From the NCBI GenBank assembly GCA_963691775.1, contig OY829369.1:682001-746000 (forward strand): DNA of 64,000 nucleotides. Direction: 5' to 3'. Positions 1-8,449 of this stretch are shown piece after piece. Position 1 is the stretch's first letter, and each line of letters begins with the position of its first letter. The notes beneath the pieces were generated by a model. It saw nothing but the letters and a program-made list of their open reading frames with translations. It ran no database searches and was not told the DNA's origin. The position numbers and the translations under genes were made by a program. Origin of the DNA: JAZBPO01 sp963691775. Its GTDB lineage: Bacteria > Pseudomonadota > Gammaproteobacteria > Pseudomonadales > Azotimanducaceae.

Positions 1-477
1 CGGGGGCGGCGTTGCGTCGGCCGCGTCACGGAATGATTCGTAGGGCGTGGCAAAGGCGAGGGGGGCCCCCGCCCCGACTTCGATCCAGCGCGAGATCGAA
101 GTCGCCGAGCCGCGTTGATGCAGTTCCGCGACGACGTCGGCGAACTCCTCACCAAAAATCAGCGTCTGCGTACCGCTGTCGGCGAGGATGAAAGTGAGTT
201 CGTCGGCAACCAGACGCCAGTTCAGTGGCACAACGACAGCACCGATACGCGCTACGGCAAAGAAAGATTCAACGAACTCGGCACTGTTCATCAGCAGCAA
301 ACCGACCCGGTCACCCTTACTGACGCCCGCTGCCAGCAACGCATTGGCCTGGCGGTGGCTTCGCTCGGCAAGTGATGCATAGTCGAGCCGCAGGTCACTG
401 CTGCCGTCTACGAACGCCTCCCGCGCGGGATTTAGGTATGCGCGCTTCTCAAGCAGCGCTCCGATGTTCTGCTCCAT
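1..477 (-). CDS. AMP-dependent acyl-CoA synthetase, N-terminal part (cut by window edge)
   Basis: The minus strand is open from an ATG at 477 to the window edge, giving 159 residues of an AMP-binding (ANL superfamily) ligase. The beginning reads MEQNIGALLEKRAYLNPARE, and further on LAERSHRQANALLAAGVSKG and VARIGAVVVPLNWRL, the typical N-terminal substrate-side region of fatty-acid or aryl CoA ligases. The AMP-binding P-loop and catalytic lysine lie beyond the window. A GGGGAGG ribosome binding site precedes the ATG by about 5 bases. The likely reaction is ATP-dependent activation of a carboxylic acid to its acyl-CoA; the substrate cannot be told. The gene is divergent from the MerR-type regulator with a 166 bp shared region. 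Confidence 0.88.
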   Translation of the reverse strand, partial: MEQNIGALLEKRAYLNPAREAFVDGSSDLRLDYASLAERSHRQANALLAAGVSKGDRVGLLLMNSAEFVESFFAVARIGAVVVPLNWRLVADELTFILADSGTQTLIFGEEFADVVAELHQRGSATSISRWIEVGAGAPLAFATPYESFRDAADATPPP

Positions 478-575
478 GAGCTCCTCCCCGGAAAACTTGC
501 TCCCCGTTGATTGTGCCCGCAGGCAACGGCGCCCGCAGCCCTGGACACCCACCCGGCGAACAGCCGGACAAAGCC

Positions 576-603
576 TGTACATGAGGCAAAAACCGCATAT
601 ACT
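576..603 (+). promoter_or_regulatory. Putative sigma-70-type promoter of the MerR-type regulator
   Basis: A TGTACA hexamer (576-581) and TATACT (598-603) are separated by 16 bases and lie 40 bases before the chosen ATG at 644. The TGTACA is preceded 11 bases upstream by CGGACA (565-570), and another TGGACA lies at 542-547. An 11-bp direct repeat with a TNTACA core is the operator form known for CarH/LitR MerR-family regulators, so autoregulation is plausible. This is inferred from sequence only. Confidence 0.45.
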
Positions 604-643
604 TCCGTTGTTTGCGCGTGTCCAAGGCGCGCTCCGCCCACAG

Positions 644-1636
644 ATGAGCATCATGAGCGAAAACGCCTCTACTGATCACAGTCAGACCTACCGCATCGGC
701 GCCGTTGCGCGCCTTACCGGCATCTCAGTTGACCGCTTGCGTGCCTGGGAGCGCCGCTATGGCGTGGTCGAGACAAGACGCACCGAGTCCCTGGGGCGCA
801 TCTACACCCGCGACGACGTCGAGCGGCTGACCATGATCAAACAGCTTGTCGACCTCGGGAATCCAATCAGCTCGGTGGCGCAGCTCAGTGACGAGCAGCT
901 GCGGGAGCGCCTGCAGCAGGACAACCGCTCACGCAGGCAGCTGCAGGGCCAGGTTGCTGCGCCGGCGCGCATTGCAGCGCTCGGCACTACCCTCGTGAGC
1001 TATTTGGAAGATGCGCGTGATCGCCTGCGGGGCACCCAGCTGCTCGGCACCTTCCGACACTTCACCGATTTCGAGCGCTCTGTCGCGACCCTTGCCCCTG
1101 ACGTGATCGTGATCGAATACGCCGGCGTGCACGACGAAACCATCGAAGAGGTTCGGGAGCTGATGCGGCGCGCCGGAACGCGACGCGCCGTGCTCGTGTG
1201 CGGATTCGGCCGGCGAGAGGTGTTCGAAGCGCTTGCCGATCTCGGCGCGACAGTACTTCGCAGCCCAGTCTCGCTCGAAGAGCTCGAGCTCGCCTGCCGG
1301 AGCGAGTCGGTTGCCGCACCGGCGGCGCAGGCGCCCGCAGACAACGCATCTCTACGACCTGAACTCGGCGACGTCATCCCCGCTCGACGCTTCGACGACG
1401 AAGACCTCGTGCGCCTCGCGAGCATGTCGCGCTCCGTAGAGTGCGAGTGCCCTGAACATCTTGTCACCCTGGTCGGGTCGCTCGCTGCGTTCGAGGCCTA
1501 CAGTGCGACCTGCAAGCATCGCAACCCCGACGATGCCGCGCTTCACGCCTACTTACACAAGATCACGGCGCATGCGCGCGCACTCATCGAAGAAGCGCTT
1601 GAAAACGTCGCAGAAGTAGAAGGACTAATGCCCTGA
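644..1636 (+). CDS. MerR-family regulator of the LitR/CarH-like type without visible B12 motif
   Basis: The 330-residue protein starts with a MerR winged helix (about residues 16-83: YRIGAVARLTGISVDRLRAW, then ERRYG). A linker and a Rossmann-like domain follow (about 110-220, strands DVIVIEY and AVLVCGF). That layout resembles the B12-binding photoreceptor regulators CarH and LitR. The cobalamin motif DxHxxG and the upper-histidine helix bundle motif are not visible, so B12 or light sensing is doubtful. After an Ala/Pro linker (222-240) comes a helical C-terminal domain (250-330) with the cysteine/histidine cluster ECECPEHL and a further Cys at 290, which could bind metal. The start at 644 was chosen because everything upstream is unlike protein; 653 is an alternative ATG. 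It is divergent from the acyl-CoA synthetase and precedes the candidate small RNA. Confidence 0.85.
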   Translation: MSIMSENASTDHSQTYRIGAVARLTGISVDRLRAWERRYGVVETRRTESLGRIYTRDDVERLTMIKQLVDLGNPISSVAQLSDEQLRERLQQDNRSRRQLQGQVAAPARIAALGTTLVSYLEDARDRLRGTQLLGTFRHFTDFERSVATLAPDVIVIEYAGVHDETIEEVRELMRRAGTRRAVLVCGFGRREVFEALADLGATVLRSPVSLEELELACRSESVAAPAAQAPADNASLRPELGDVIPARRFDDEDLVRLASMSRSVECECPEHLVTLVGSLAAFEAYSATCKHRNPDDAALHAYLHKITAHARALIEEALENVAEVEGLMP

Positions 1637-1669
1637 CCAGGGTGCGTCTATGCTATCTAGACGCGCAAA

Positions 1670-1725
1670 CCTGGACATACATATGACAAAACGATATTTG
1701 TCCAGGACGTCGTTGGACATATACT
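1670..1725 (+). promoter_or_regulatory. Promoter and operator-like repeats ahead of the candidate small RNA
   Basis: CCTGGACA (1670-1677) and TGTCCAGG (1699-1706) form an exact 8-bp inverted repeat. TGGACATA occurs at 1672-1679 and again at 1714-1721. GACA at 1674 and 1685 is spaced 11 bp. CTAGACGC is repeated at 1657-1664 and 1724-1731. Overlapping these is a promoter candidate, TTGTCC (1698-1703), 16 bases, TATACT (1720-1725). The same CATATACT -10 context and the TGGACA/TGTACA element occur at the promoter of the adjacent regulator, so that protein is the natural candidate to bind both sites. Binding is inference. Confidence 0.5.
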
Positions 1726-1730
1726 AGACG

Positions 1731-1896
1731 CCACACAGAAACACGCAGTTAAGCAGTTTCACAGTTCAGGCGTGGCACAGTCGAGCATCCCCCCCTCCCT
1801 CCCTCCCTCGACTCCGACTGTTTGCGACCCGAAGCGCCTCTCGCTTCATCGCACACGCCTTTTTCTCCCTGAACGGCGCCTTATGGCGCCGTTTTT
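1731..1896 (+). ncRNA. Candidate small RNA with a C-rich (anti-Shine-Dalgarno) hairpin loop
   Basis: No protein-like ORF fits here, but the stretch has a promoter candidate ending at 1725 and a strong intrinsic terminator at 1872-1896, giving a transcript of about 165 nt. Hairpin 1 pairs AGTCGAG (1779-1785) with CTCGACT (1807-1813) and exposes a 21-nt loop containing CCCCCCC followed by three CCC tracts separated by single T (1789-1807). Hairpin 2 pairs TGCGA-GAAGCG (1823-1836) with CGCTTC-TCGCA (1842-1853), with loop CCTCT. Hairpin 3 is the terminator. Loops of repeated CCTCC/CCC that can pair with Shine-Dalgarno sequences are known from alphaproteobacterial anti-SD small RNAs. The comparison is by architecture only; no homologue is claimed. 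Confidence 0.55.
1872..1896 (+). terminator. Intrinsic terminator
   Basis: AACGGCGCC (1872-1880) pairs perfectly with GGCGCCGTT (1885-1893) around the loop TTAT, and the T-run TTTTT (1892-1896) follows. There is no A-run on the other side, so it works for the plus strand. It lies 235 bases beyond the regulator stop codon, which suggests it ends a separate short transcript. Confidence 0.88.
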
Positions 1897-2262
1897 CGTT
1901 TCGAGCATTTACGCAGCTCTCCCCACGCGCCCTTGCCAGCCGACGAATCCCCGCATGCAGCTTGCACCGTCGCCTTGGCCGCTCGCCTTTCTGCAATAAG
2001 GCCAGCAAACGGCGTGCGTTCCGCCGCGGGCTCTCGCACATCAGGGCCTGTGTCCTGGGCCGCCAAACCAGCACGCGCGAACGCAGTACGCGCAATTGTT
2101 CTGCACGAGCGAATCGTTACAAATGCACGTTGCGTGACAGCTGCAACAGACCCGTACATCCCCGTCGTCAAGCACGTTTACCAAGCGCCGACCTCCTGAG
2201 ACATCGCGTTCGCACAGGCCCTGTGGCCACGCGAACACAACGCAGTCCGGAGAGGTCGACGC
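1897..2262. other. Intergenic stretch, no gene recognised
   Basis: These 366 bases hold the upstream region of the first subtilase. No tRNA, repeat or convincing ORF is visible. The only recognised signal is the GGAGAGG ribosome binding site at about 2249-2255, 7 bases before the ATG at 2263. A promoter is expected here but no clear -35/-10 pair stands out. Confidence 0.6.
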
Positions 2263-5187
2263 ATGCGCCCCAATGCGACGAAGCTAAAGCTCATCACCGC
2301 CTTCACCAGCGTCCTGCTCACTGCCTGCGGCGGTGGCGGCGCCGGTGGCAGCGACACGCCCCCAGCGCGAACAGCCAATCCGCCATCGACGGGGGCATCA
2401 ACAGCAGCGCCTCTGCCTGCACAGGCGAATGCAGCGCCCAAGGCGTCGGTCTGGGTCTCTACCACCCTCGGCGAAGCCCCGCTCGACCTGTCCTTCGACG
2501 GCACGGCCTCTTCCGACAGCGACGGCTCGCTCGCGCAATTCTCTTGGGACTTTGGCGATGGTGTTCGGGCTGACGGCGCCTCCGTCGGCCATACCTATGA
2601 CGCACCCGGGATCTATACGGTGCGTTTGACGGTCGAAGACGATGACGGTGCCCACGACACGGCCGAAAGGACCATTACAGTTCAGGAAACAAGCACCACC
2701 GGACACCGCGTCAGCGGCAGGATCCGCATCCAGTCCGCAAGCGCCGTCGACTCGGACACAAACGATCCCAGTCACCCAGGCATCGGCAACAACGACTTTG
2801 CCAGCGCTCAGCACGTCGCGAGCCCGGCCACGATCGGCGGCTACGTCGGCACTGCAGGCCACGGCCGTGATACAGGGGCACACTTCGAACGCGGCGATCG
2901 AACTGACGTCTATCGCTTCGAGGCACTGGGCGGAGAGGTGGTTGCGCTGTCGATCGCGTCCGCCGGTCAGGATCTTGATCTCCGCCTTTACGATGCAGCA
3001 CACAGCCAGGTTGATGAATCCATGGGCGTCGGCGACAGCGAGATGCTCGAGCCCATCGCTTCGCCTGGCGAGTACTTCGTACAGGTGTCGACTTTCGGCG
3101 ATGCCGCGAGCAACTACGTCCTGACGATCGGCCAGCCCCCCGCGAATGCCCTCGCATCGCTGCGCAGCTCCCTCGAGTTCGTGCCCGGAGAAGTCCTGCT
3201 CGGGCCGGCCATCGCCACCCGCGCATCAGCAATCGATCTATCGGAGATCATCGAAGCGCGCAGCCAAGGCCGGCAGGAAAACGCAGGGGTCGCTCGAATC
3301 CGACGTCAATTTGAGGCGAGCCGCGTCGATCTCATTGGAGCTGCACCGCTCACCGCGCTGCAGGCGGCAAAGCGCAGCACGCTGGAAGCTGTGAAGCGCC
3401 TCCGCGCTTCGGGCGCATACGCCTGGGTTGAGCCGAACTTCATTCACCAGCCCCTTGCAAACCCAAACGACGAATACTTCCCCAACCAGTGGCACTACAA
3501 CTCGATTCACCTGCCCCAGGCATGGGATCTGACCCAAGGCAGCACAGACGTCATCGTCGCCGTCATCGACACCGGCATCCTGCCTGGTCACCCGGCGTTT
3601 ACCGATCCGCACGCGCCGACAAACACCAAAATCGTCGACGGATACGACTTCATCAGCGATGCGTCACGCGCCCTAGACGGCGACGGTCGCGACGCCGACC
3701 CCACCGATCTTGGCAGTCAGGGGCTTGACGCGGCGTTCGGTTTCCACGGCACGCACGTCGCGGCTCTGGTCGGGGCACGCACGAACGACGGCGACGGAAA
3801 CGGCGAAGGCGGCAATGTGGCGGGCGCGGGGTGGAACACGCGCATCATGCCGTTGCGCGTGCTGGGCCACGGTGGAGGCACTAGCGCGGATCTCATCGAG
3901 GCCCTGCGCTACGCCGGCGGAATGGAGAACGCATCGGGTACGGTCCCGGCACGACCAGCAGACATCATCAACCTGTCTCTGGGTTCCACCGCGTTCAGCG
4001 AGGCGGAGCGCACGATGATCGAGACGCTCCGCGAGCGCGGCATCATCGTTGTTGCCGCGGCCGGCAATGAAGCTACGGCTGAACCGCGCTATCCCGCCGC
4101 CTACGAGGGCGTGGTCTCCGTCGCCGCGACAACGATCACCGATCAGCCCGCCTTCTATTCAAACCATGGCCCGACCATCGACATCGCGGCACCCGGCGGC
4201 GACACCTCTTCGGACGTCAACGGTGACGGCATTCCGGACGGTGTTCTGTCCGCGATCGGTGAAGACCAGGACGGCGATCCGGACACAGCGCCAGAGCACC
4301 GCATTGCCGCCCTGACCGGTACATCCATGGCTGCCCCGCACGTGGCCGCGGTTGCTGCCCTCATGAAGGCCGTGCATCCAGCCCTCTCGCCGCAGCAGTT
4401 CGACGCCTTCCTAGCCAGGGGCCTGCTGAGCAGGGATCTCGGCGCACCGGGCCGTGACGACGCCTACGGCCATGGTCTGATCGACGCGCAGCGCGCGGTC
4501 ATGGCTGCAGTGGAAGCTGCGGGCGGCGAAGCGCGTGACTTCGCGGTGCTCGTTGCGTCTCCGGCGGCGCTGAACTTCGGCGCCTTCGTCGACGTCCTCG
4601 ATTTTCGGCTCTCGAACGCGGGCCAAAGCACCCTTACGGCAACGCCGCCAACCGTCGATGCACCCTGGCTCAGCATCGAGGCGGTCGCAACAGGAGCGGA
4701 TGGCCTTGGCTCCTATCGCGCACGCGTCGACCGTGATCTTCTTCCGGGCGACGGTGTTTTCGCCGCGAATATTCGCTTCGAATCAGACGTGAACCCGGTC
4801 ACCCTACCCGTGCGTATACAGAAGGCTTCCGTGGACCTATCCGCAGATGCGGGACACACCTATGTCGTCCTGACGGCAGCAGACGATAGCCATGTCGTCT
4901 ACCGGACCACCGCTCTCGCCCGCGGCGGAGAGTATGACTTTGAACTTGAGGGCGTTGCCCCCGGTCGCTATCGCCTGTACGCCGGCAGCGACTCCGATCA
5001 CGACGATGAGATCTGCGATGCGGGCGAATCCTGTGGCGCATGGCACACCCTCGATGCCCCGGCCGTGCTCGATGTTCAGGCAGACGTTTCAGGAATCGAG
5101 TTCATCACAGCTTTCCGGGGCAGTTTTGCGCCCAATGATGCCCTCCCCTTCGCTTCCGTCGCTTGCCCCGCCTGCTCACCTTGGTAG
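2263..5187 (+). CDS. Secreted subtilase (S8) lipoprotein with PKD and PPC domains
   Basis: This is a 974-residue serine protease. The N-terminus is a lipoprotein signal with lipobox LLTAC (Cys22) followed by a GGGGAGG linker. Domains in order are one PKD domain (about 62-141), a pre-peptidase-like beta domain (about 215-290, DVYRFEALGGEVVALSI), a prodomain ending near AYAWVEPNFI (about 385-392), and the S8 catalytic domain with Asp436 (VIDTGI), His495 (FHGTHVA) and Ser688 (GTSMAAPH). A C-terminal beta-rich region of about 200 residues follows. It should be anchored in the outer membrane and degrade extracellular protein. Having PKD and PPC before the prodomain is unusual, because PPC is normally C-terminal. 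It is paralogous to the next gene and separated from it by 198 bp. Confidence 0.93.
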   Translation: MRPNATKLKLITAFTSVLLTACGGGGAGGSDTPPARTANPPSTGASTAAPLPAQANAAPKASVWVSTTLGEAPLDLSFDGTASSDSDGSLAQFSWDFGDGVRADGASVGHTYDAPGIYTVRLTVEDDDGAHDTAERTITVQETSTTGHRVSGRIRIQSASAVDSDTNDPSHPGIGNNDFASAQHVASPATIGGYVGTAGHGRDTGAHFERGDRTDVYRFEALGGEVVALSIASAGQDLDLRLYDAAHSQVDESMGVGDSEMLEPIASPGEYFVQVSTFGDAASNYVLTIGQPPANALASLRSSLEFVPGEVLLGPAIATRASAIDLSEIIEARSQGRQENAGVARIRRQFEASRVDLIGAAPLTALQAAKRSTLEAVKRLRASGAYAWVEPNFIHQPLANPNDEYFPNQWHYNSIHLPQAWDLTQGSTDVIVAVIDTGILPGHPAFTDPHAPTNTKIVDGYDFISDASRALDGDGRDADPTDLGSQGLDAAFGFHGTHVAALVGARTNDGDGNGEGGNVAGAGWNTRIMPLRVLGHGGGTSADLIEALRYAGGMENASGTVPARPADIINLSLGSTAFSEAERTMIETLRERGIIVVAAAGNEATAEPRYPAAYEGVVSVAATTITDQPAFYSNHGPTIDIAAPGGDTSSDVNGDGIPDGVLSAIGEDQDGDPDTAPEHRIAALTGTSMAAPHVAAVAALMKAVHPALSPQQFDAFLARGLLSRDLGAPGRDDAYGHGLIDAQRAVMAAVEAAGGEARDFAVLVASPAALNFGAFVDVLDFRLSNAGQSTLTATPPTVDAPWLSIEAVATGADGLGSYRARVDRDLLPGDGVFAANIRFESDVNPVTLPVRIQKASVDLSADAGHTYVVLTAADDSHVVYRTTALARGGEYDFELEGVAPGRYRLYAGSDSDHDDEICDAGESCGAWHTLDAPAVLDVQADVSGIEFITAFRGSFAPNDALPFASVACPACSPW

Positions 5188-5385
5188 GCCGGACCCATGA
5201 GGGGTGGGGCAGACTTCAGCTTCGAAAGCCGGGCGCGAGCAGCCGACCTCGCGGCGCGACATGCGCGCCGTGAACCAGGCCTCGCACAGGTCGTGAACTC
5301 GCTAACATCGTTTGACAAAACGCAATGCGTCGGGGGCTGATGCCCCGTTACCATCGCCCGACAACGTTCTGCACGGTCGTTGCCG

Positions 5386-8300
5386 ATGCTACCTCGTGCC
5401 CTGAGCCTACTGCTCCCTCTAGCCCCGGCGCTCCTGCTGTCAGCCTGCGGTGGCGGGGGGGCTTCCGGCGGCAGTAATCCGCCGGCGCCCAGCCCGAATA
5501 CACCACCCATAGCGAGTTTCATCATCACGCCCCTATCGGGCGACATTCCCCTGTCGGTGGCCGCCGACGCACGCGCCTCTGCCGATACAGACGGAACCAT
5601 CAGCCGCTTCGAATGGGACTTCGGGGACGGCGAGAGCGCGACGGGCGCGCAAGTCACGCACGAATATACCGCCAGCGGCGAATTCACCGTTTTGCTGACG
5701 GTCACTGACAATGACGGCGCCAGCGCCTCAATCGCCCGCACGGTGACGGCCAACGCGCCTCCCGTCGCTGTCGCAGGCACGGACCAGAGCGTTGGCCCCG
5801 CACCACTTCTGGTCAGCTTCGACGCGAGCGCTTCGAGCGATACGGACGGCACGATAGACCGGTACGACTGGGACTTCGGCGACGGCGAGAGCGGAACGGG
5901 CATAAACGTCCAGCACAGCTACACCTCGGAGGGACGCTTCACCGCAACGCTCACCGTTACCGACGACGCCGGCAGCCGGTCGACGACAACCACAGACGTT
6001 CGCACGGTCTTCGAGCTGTCCGGAGAGATTCGCATCCAGTCGACCTCCGTCGCCGATTCGGACGTCAACGACACCTTCTCTACCCCCATTCGCAACAACG
6101 ACTTTACGGATGCACAGCAGGTACCGAACCCAGCCACGATCGGCGGCTACGTGAATGCCCCCGGGGCGGGGCCGGACGGGGCGCTGAGCGACGGAGGGGA
6201 CGTCAGCGACTTCTTCGCGTTCGAGGCAATCGGAGGAGAAACGCTCATATTGAGCATCGCCGACCCGAATGCAGACCTGGACCTCGCACTCTATGACGCG
6301 CCGGGCGGTGCGCCCGTGGATCAGTCCGTAGGGATTACCGACCTCGAGATCGTTCGCGTTCCGGACGCCGCGCCGGGCACCTACTTCGTGGAGGTATCCG
6401 CTTTCCTGAATGCGGCGAGCGGCTACGTGCTGTCCGTAGGCCAGCTTGATGTCGCGGTCAGCGCACATAGCTGGTCCCCGGAGCATGCACTTGTCCCCGG
6501 AGAAGTCGTCACGGGGCCAGCGCGCGCCGTCGCGGTACGCAGCGCCGTTCCGACGAAGCGCCTCGCGGGTGATGCGCGCGAGCGCCTCCATGCGCTGGCA
6601 CCCGACTATCGCGGCTGGCATGAACGACAAGGCACCGCGCGCGCGCAGAAAGACGATACCCGCGCTGCGCGTATGCGAACCCTTTCAGCCGTGAAGGAAA
6701 TGCGCGCGAGCGGCGCCTGGGAATGGGTTGAACCAAACTGGATTCGCAGCGCGAAGCTGGCGCCGAACGACGACTTTCTGGCCGCTCAGTGGCACTACGA
6801 GTCAATCAATCTTGCGCAGGCCTGGGATCTGACTCAGGGCGACCCTGACGTCATCGTCGCCGTCGTCGACACGGGAATCCTGCCGGATCATCCGGAATTC
6901 GCGGGACAGCTCGTGGCCGGCTACGACTTCGTCGACGGTGACGCCGACCCAACGGATCCGGGCAGCACCGCGTTCGGCGGCGCGGGCAGCTTTCATGGTA
7001 CGCACGTTGCCGGCACCGTCGCCGCCCGCACGGACAATGCTCAGGGCGTCGCGGGCGTGGGCTGGAACACCCGCGTCATGCCACTGAGGGTCCTCGACGG
7101 GGAAGGCAGCGGTACTGCCTTCGACGTCCGCCAGGGCATGCGCTTCGCCGGCGGCCTCGACAATGCCTCCGGGACGGTGCCCACCGCGCCCGCCGACGTC
7201 ATCAACCTATCGCTCGGCGGCGGTCCACCGAGTGACGCGGACCAGGCTACCATCGACGAACTGCGCGATCTCGGAATCATCATCGTCGCTGCCGCGGGCA
7301 ACAGCAGCACGTCGCAAACGGAGTTCCCGGCGGGCTATGCGGGCGTCGTCTCCGTCTCGGCGACCACCATAGAGGACACGCTCGCCGGCTACTCGAACCG
7401 AGGCAGCACGATCGACATCGCAGCGCCCGGAGGCCTGCTCGCGACGGATCTGAACAACGACGGCATTCCTGATGGCGTGCTCAGCACGCTAGGTAATGAC
7501 GCAGACTCGAACACAGCCACGCCACCTACGCCCACCATCGCGACCCTGAGCGGCACCTCCATGGCTTCTCCGCATGTTGCAGGCGTTGCCGCACTCATGC
7601 ATGCCGTCCGCCCGGGCCTCACTCCGATCGAGTTCGACTCGTTACTGGAGAGCGGCCGCCTGACGCAGGACCTCGGCGCAGCCGGACGTGACGACAGCTT
7701 CGGCCACGGCCTTATTGATGCTCAGAAAGCCGTGATCGCCGCTCTGGAACTCGAAGACGCCGGTGGCCTGCCAGCGATTCTCATCGCCTCTCCATCCACG
7801 CTCAGCTTCGGCGCACTGCTGGACGAGCTCACGATCGAACTCCGCAACGGGGGCAGCGAGACGCTCACGGTCACTGGCGTCGCGGCGAGTCGGAGCTGGC
7901 TCACGGTGACGCCCCTCGATACCGACGCTGACGGCGTCGGCAGTTACCGAGTGACCGCCGATCGCGCGCAATTGCCGGAGCAGGGCAGTTTTGCGGGCAC
8001 CCTGACCGTGACCGCGAACACCGGGACGCTCACGATCTCCGTCCGCCTCGAGCAGGCGACCTTCGGTGGCACCGGCGACGCCGGCACGAGCTTTCTGATC
8101 TTCAGGGATCCCGAAGCGCCGCCCTCGCAGGGCTTCCCCGCAGACGTGCTCGAGGCCGAGAACGGGGTCTACAGCTTCATGCGCACCGATGTCGGCGCGG
8201 GCCGCATCGAAATTGTCGTCGGCAGCGATCTCGATAATGACGGCGTCATTTGCGAGGCCTCGGAATCCTGCGGCGTGTTTCCGACGATTGAGGCTCCGCT

Positions 8301-8436
8301 GGAGGTAGACATCTCAGGCGATCGGGACGATCTCGACTTCGTGACGGCATTTCGGACAAGCATCGATGTCAATCGCCGCAGCGCACGCAGCGAAAGTGCC
8401 GGCGAGGGCTATCGAATCCTCCCGAAAAGAGACTGA
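5386..8436 (+). CDS. Secreted subtilase (S8) lipoprotein with two PKD domains
   Basis: This tandem paralogue of the preceding protease has 1016 residues from the ATG at 5386; an in-frame TTG at 5380 is an alternative start. The lipobox is LLLSAC. Two PKD domains (about 45-120 and 122-200, both with WDFGDGES) are followed by a PPC-like domain (about 270-345), a prodomain ending in WEWVEPNWI, and the S8 domain with Asp495, His537 and Ser725. The C-terminal beta region matches that of the neighbour. Long shared blocks such as QWHY, AWDLTQG and NASGTVP show a recent duplication, while the second PKD copy is the main difference. The gene ends 13 bp from the convergent phosphotransferase. Confidence 0.92.
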   Translation: MLPRALSLLLPLAPALLLSACGGGGASGGSNPPAPSPNTPPIASFIITPLSGDIPLSVAADARASADTDGTISRFEWDFGDGESATGAQVTHEYTASGEFTVLLTVTDNDGASASIARTVTANAPPVAVAGTDQSVGPAPLLVSFDASASSDTDGTIDRYDWDFGDGESGTGINVQHSYTSEGRFTATLTVTDDAGSRSTTTTDVRTVFELSGEIRIQSTSVADSDVNDTFSTPIRNNDFTDAQQVPNPATIGGYVNAPGAGPDGALSDGGDVSDFFAFEAIGGETLILSIADPNADLDLALYDAPGGAPVDQSVGITDLEIVRVPDAAPGTYFVEVSAFLNAASGYVLSVGQLDVAVSAHSWSPEHALVPGEVVTGPARAVAVRSAVPTKRLAGDARERLHALAPDYRGWHERQGTARAQKDDTRAARMRTLSAVKEMRASGAWEWVEPNWIRSAKLAPNDDFLAAQWHYESINLAQAWDLTQGDPDVIVAVVDTGILPDHPEFAGQLVAGYDFVDGDADPTDPGSTAFGGAGSFHGTHVAGTVAARTDNAQGVAGVGWNTRVMPLRVLDGEGSGTAFDVRQGMRFAGGLDNASGTVPTAPADVINLSLGGGPPSDADQATIDELRDLGIIIVAAAGNSSTSQTEFPAGYAGVVSVSATTIEDTLAGYSNRGSTIDIAAPGGLLATDLNNDGIPDGVLSTLGNDADSNTATPPTPTIATLSGTSMASPHVAGVAALMHAVRPGLTPIEFDSLLESGRLTQDLGAAGRDDSFGHGLIDAQKAVIAALELEDAGGLPAILIASPSTLSFGALLDELTIELRNGGSETLTVTGVAASRSWLTVTPLDTDADGVGSYRVTADRAQLPEQGSFAGTLTVTANTGTLTISVRLEQATFGGTGDAGTSFLIFRDPEAPPSQGFPADVLEAENGVYSFMRTDVGAGRIEIVVGSDLDNDGVICEASESCGVFPTIEAPLEVDISGDRDDLDFVTAFRTSIDVNRRSARSESAGEGYRILPKRD

Positions 8437-8449
8437 GTACCGGCCGGCG

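Noticed and set aside
1772..1999. 75-residue ORF across the C-rich region
   Set aside because: It reads through the strong terminator and the tandem CCT repeats give a low-complexity SIPPSLPPSTP peptide; no family resemblance.
5300..5330. TTGACA-like box at 5311 ahead of the second subtilase
   Set aside because: No matching -10 element at 16-18 bases; treated as chance.
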